Origin: Sebaldella sp. S0638
GTDB lineage: Bacteria; Fusobacteriota; Fusobacteriia; Fusobacteriales; Leptotrichiaceae
DNA: 33,858 bases
Assembly: GCF_024158605.1 (NCBI RefSeq)
Contig: NZ_JAMZGM010000040.1
Coordinates: 1 to 33,858 of the forward strand
Reading direction: 5' to 3'
Made by a program: the position numbers and the translations under genes. The notes beneath the pieces are model-generated. The model was not told the origin of the DNA, ran no database searches, and saw only the letters and a program-made list of their open reading frames with translations. This document shows positions 33,782-33,858 of this stretch, piece after piece (position 1 is the first letter of the stretch; every line of letters starts with the position of its first letter).

Positions 33782-33858
33782 CCTCCTTGTATAATATGTT
33801 TGTAGTTAAAAAAGCTAAATTAACTACTTAAAATCTTTGTTACTTTATGTAATAATTA
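33782..33858. repeat. Right copy of the 77-bp perfect terminal inverted repeat
   Basis: Exact reverse complement of 1-77; ends inside at 33782, just after the ilvE ribosome binding site as read on the minus strand, and outside at the last base of the window. Whether it continues beyond the window cannot be seen. Confidence 0.97.
33802..33827. promoter_or_regulatory. Dyad operator upstream of ilvE
   Basis: Exact inverted copy of the dyad at 32-57: GTAGTTAA and TTAACTAC arms around 10 bp, facing ilvE at the same distance from the AAGGAGG. The MarR protein at 514 is a candidate regulator by identity of the site. Confidence 0.5.

Overview
The window is AT-rich (about one third G+C). It carries bacterial housekeeping genes with strong AGGAGG-type ribosome binding sites, sigma70-type promoters and many U-tailed hairpin terminators. 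Lipoproteins and secreted proteins with Gram-negative-style exports, YajC, an AmiC-type amidase, a CIRCE-controlled hrcA-grpE-dnaK cluster and the AT-rich codon use together fit the Fusobacteriota, most likely a Leptotrichiaceae relative such as Sebaldella. That placement is inferred from content only. No rRNA, tRNA, CRISPR array, transposase or phage gene is visible.

Layout, left to right. (1) 1-966: a 77-bp sequence with an operator-like dyad precedes a plus-strand SRPBCC/marR pair. (2) 1176-2090: an aldo/keto reductase on the minus strand. (3) 7816 down to 2254: a minus-strand operon, yajC - amiC - GerMN-domain protein - yqeK - rnr - secreted unknown - smpB, joining protein export, wall hydrolysis, RNA decay and trans-translation. 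(4) 8936-7923: a lactonase-family beta-propeller. (5) 14755 down to 9027: the heat-shock operon hrcA-grpE-dnaK-(aldose epimerase)-dnaJ behind a perfect CIRCE. (6) 15077-16450: a secreted von Willebrand A protein divergent from a secreted unknown. (7) 18414 down to 16556: rtcB-prfH, an RNA ligase/release-factor pair for repair of damaged ribosomes. It is preceded by what looks like a ten-codon leader peptide and mutually exclusive RNA hairpins over the rtcB start. (8) 18468-20976: an HxlR regulator, then a repeat-containing unknown and a nitronate monooxygenase on the plus strand. (9) 28279 down to 21031: a nucleoside uptake and salvage operon (BMP lipoprotein, ABC ATPase, two permeases, GntR regulator, nucleoside hydrolase, uridine phosphorylase) with operator-like half-sites at its promoter. 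(10) 28437-32784: a coiled-coil membrane protein, a Nudix hydrolase, an M24 peptidase, two exported or membrane unknowns and a double-PepSY protein. (11) 33772-32834: a branched-chain aminotransferase driven from a perfect inverted copy of the left-end 77 bp.

Two things stand out. First, the window begins and ends with the same 77-bp promoter-proximal sequence in opposite orientation. This is either the edge of an invertible or repeated segment or an assembly-graph boundary (77 is a common k-mer size), and in either case it puts the aminotransferase and the SRPBCC/marR pair behind the same putative operator. Second, the rtcB-prfH leader has the architecture of a translation attenuator, in which occupancy of a tiny ORF would decide whether the rtcB ribosome binding site is free. 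That would be a sensible way to sense ribosome damage.
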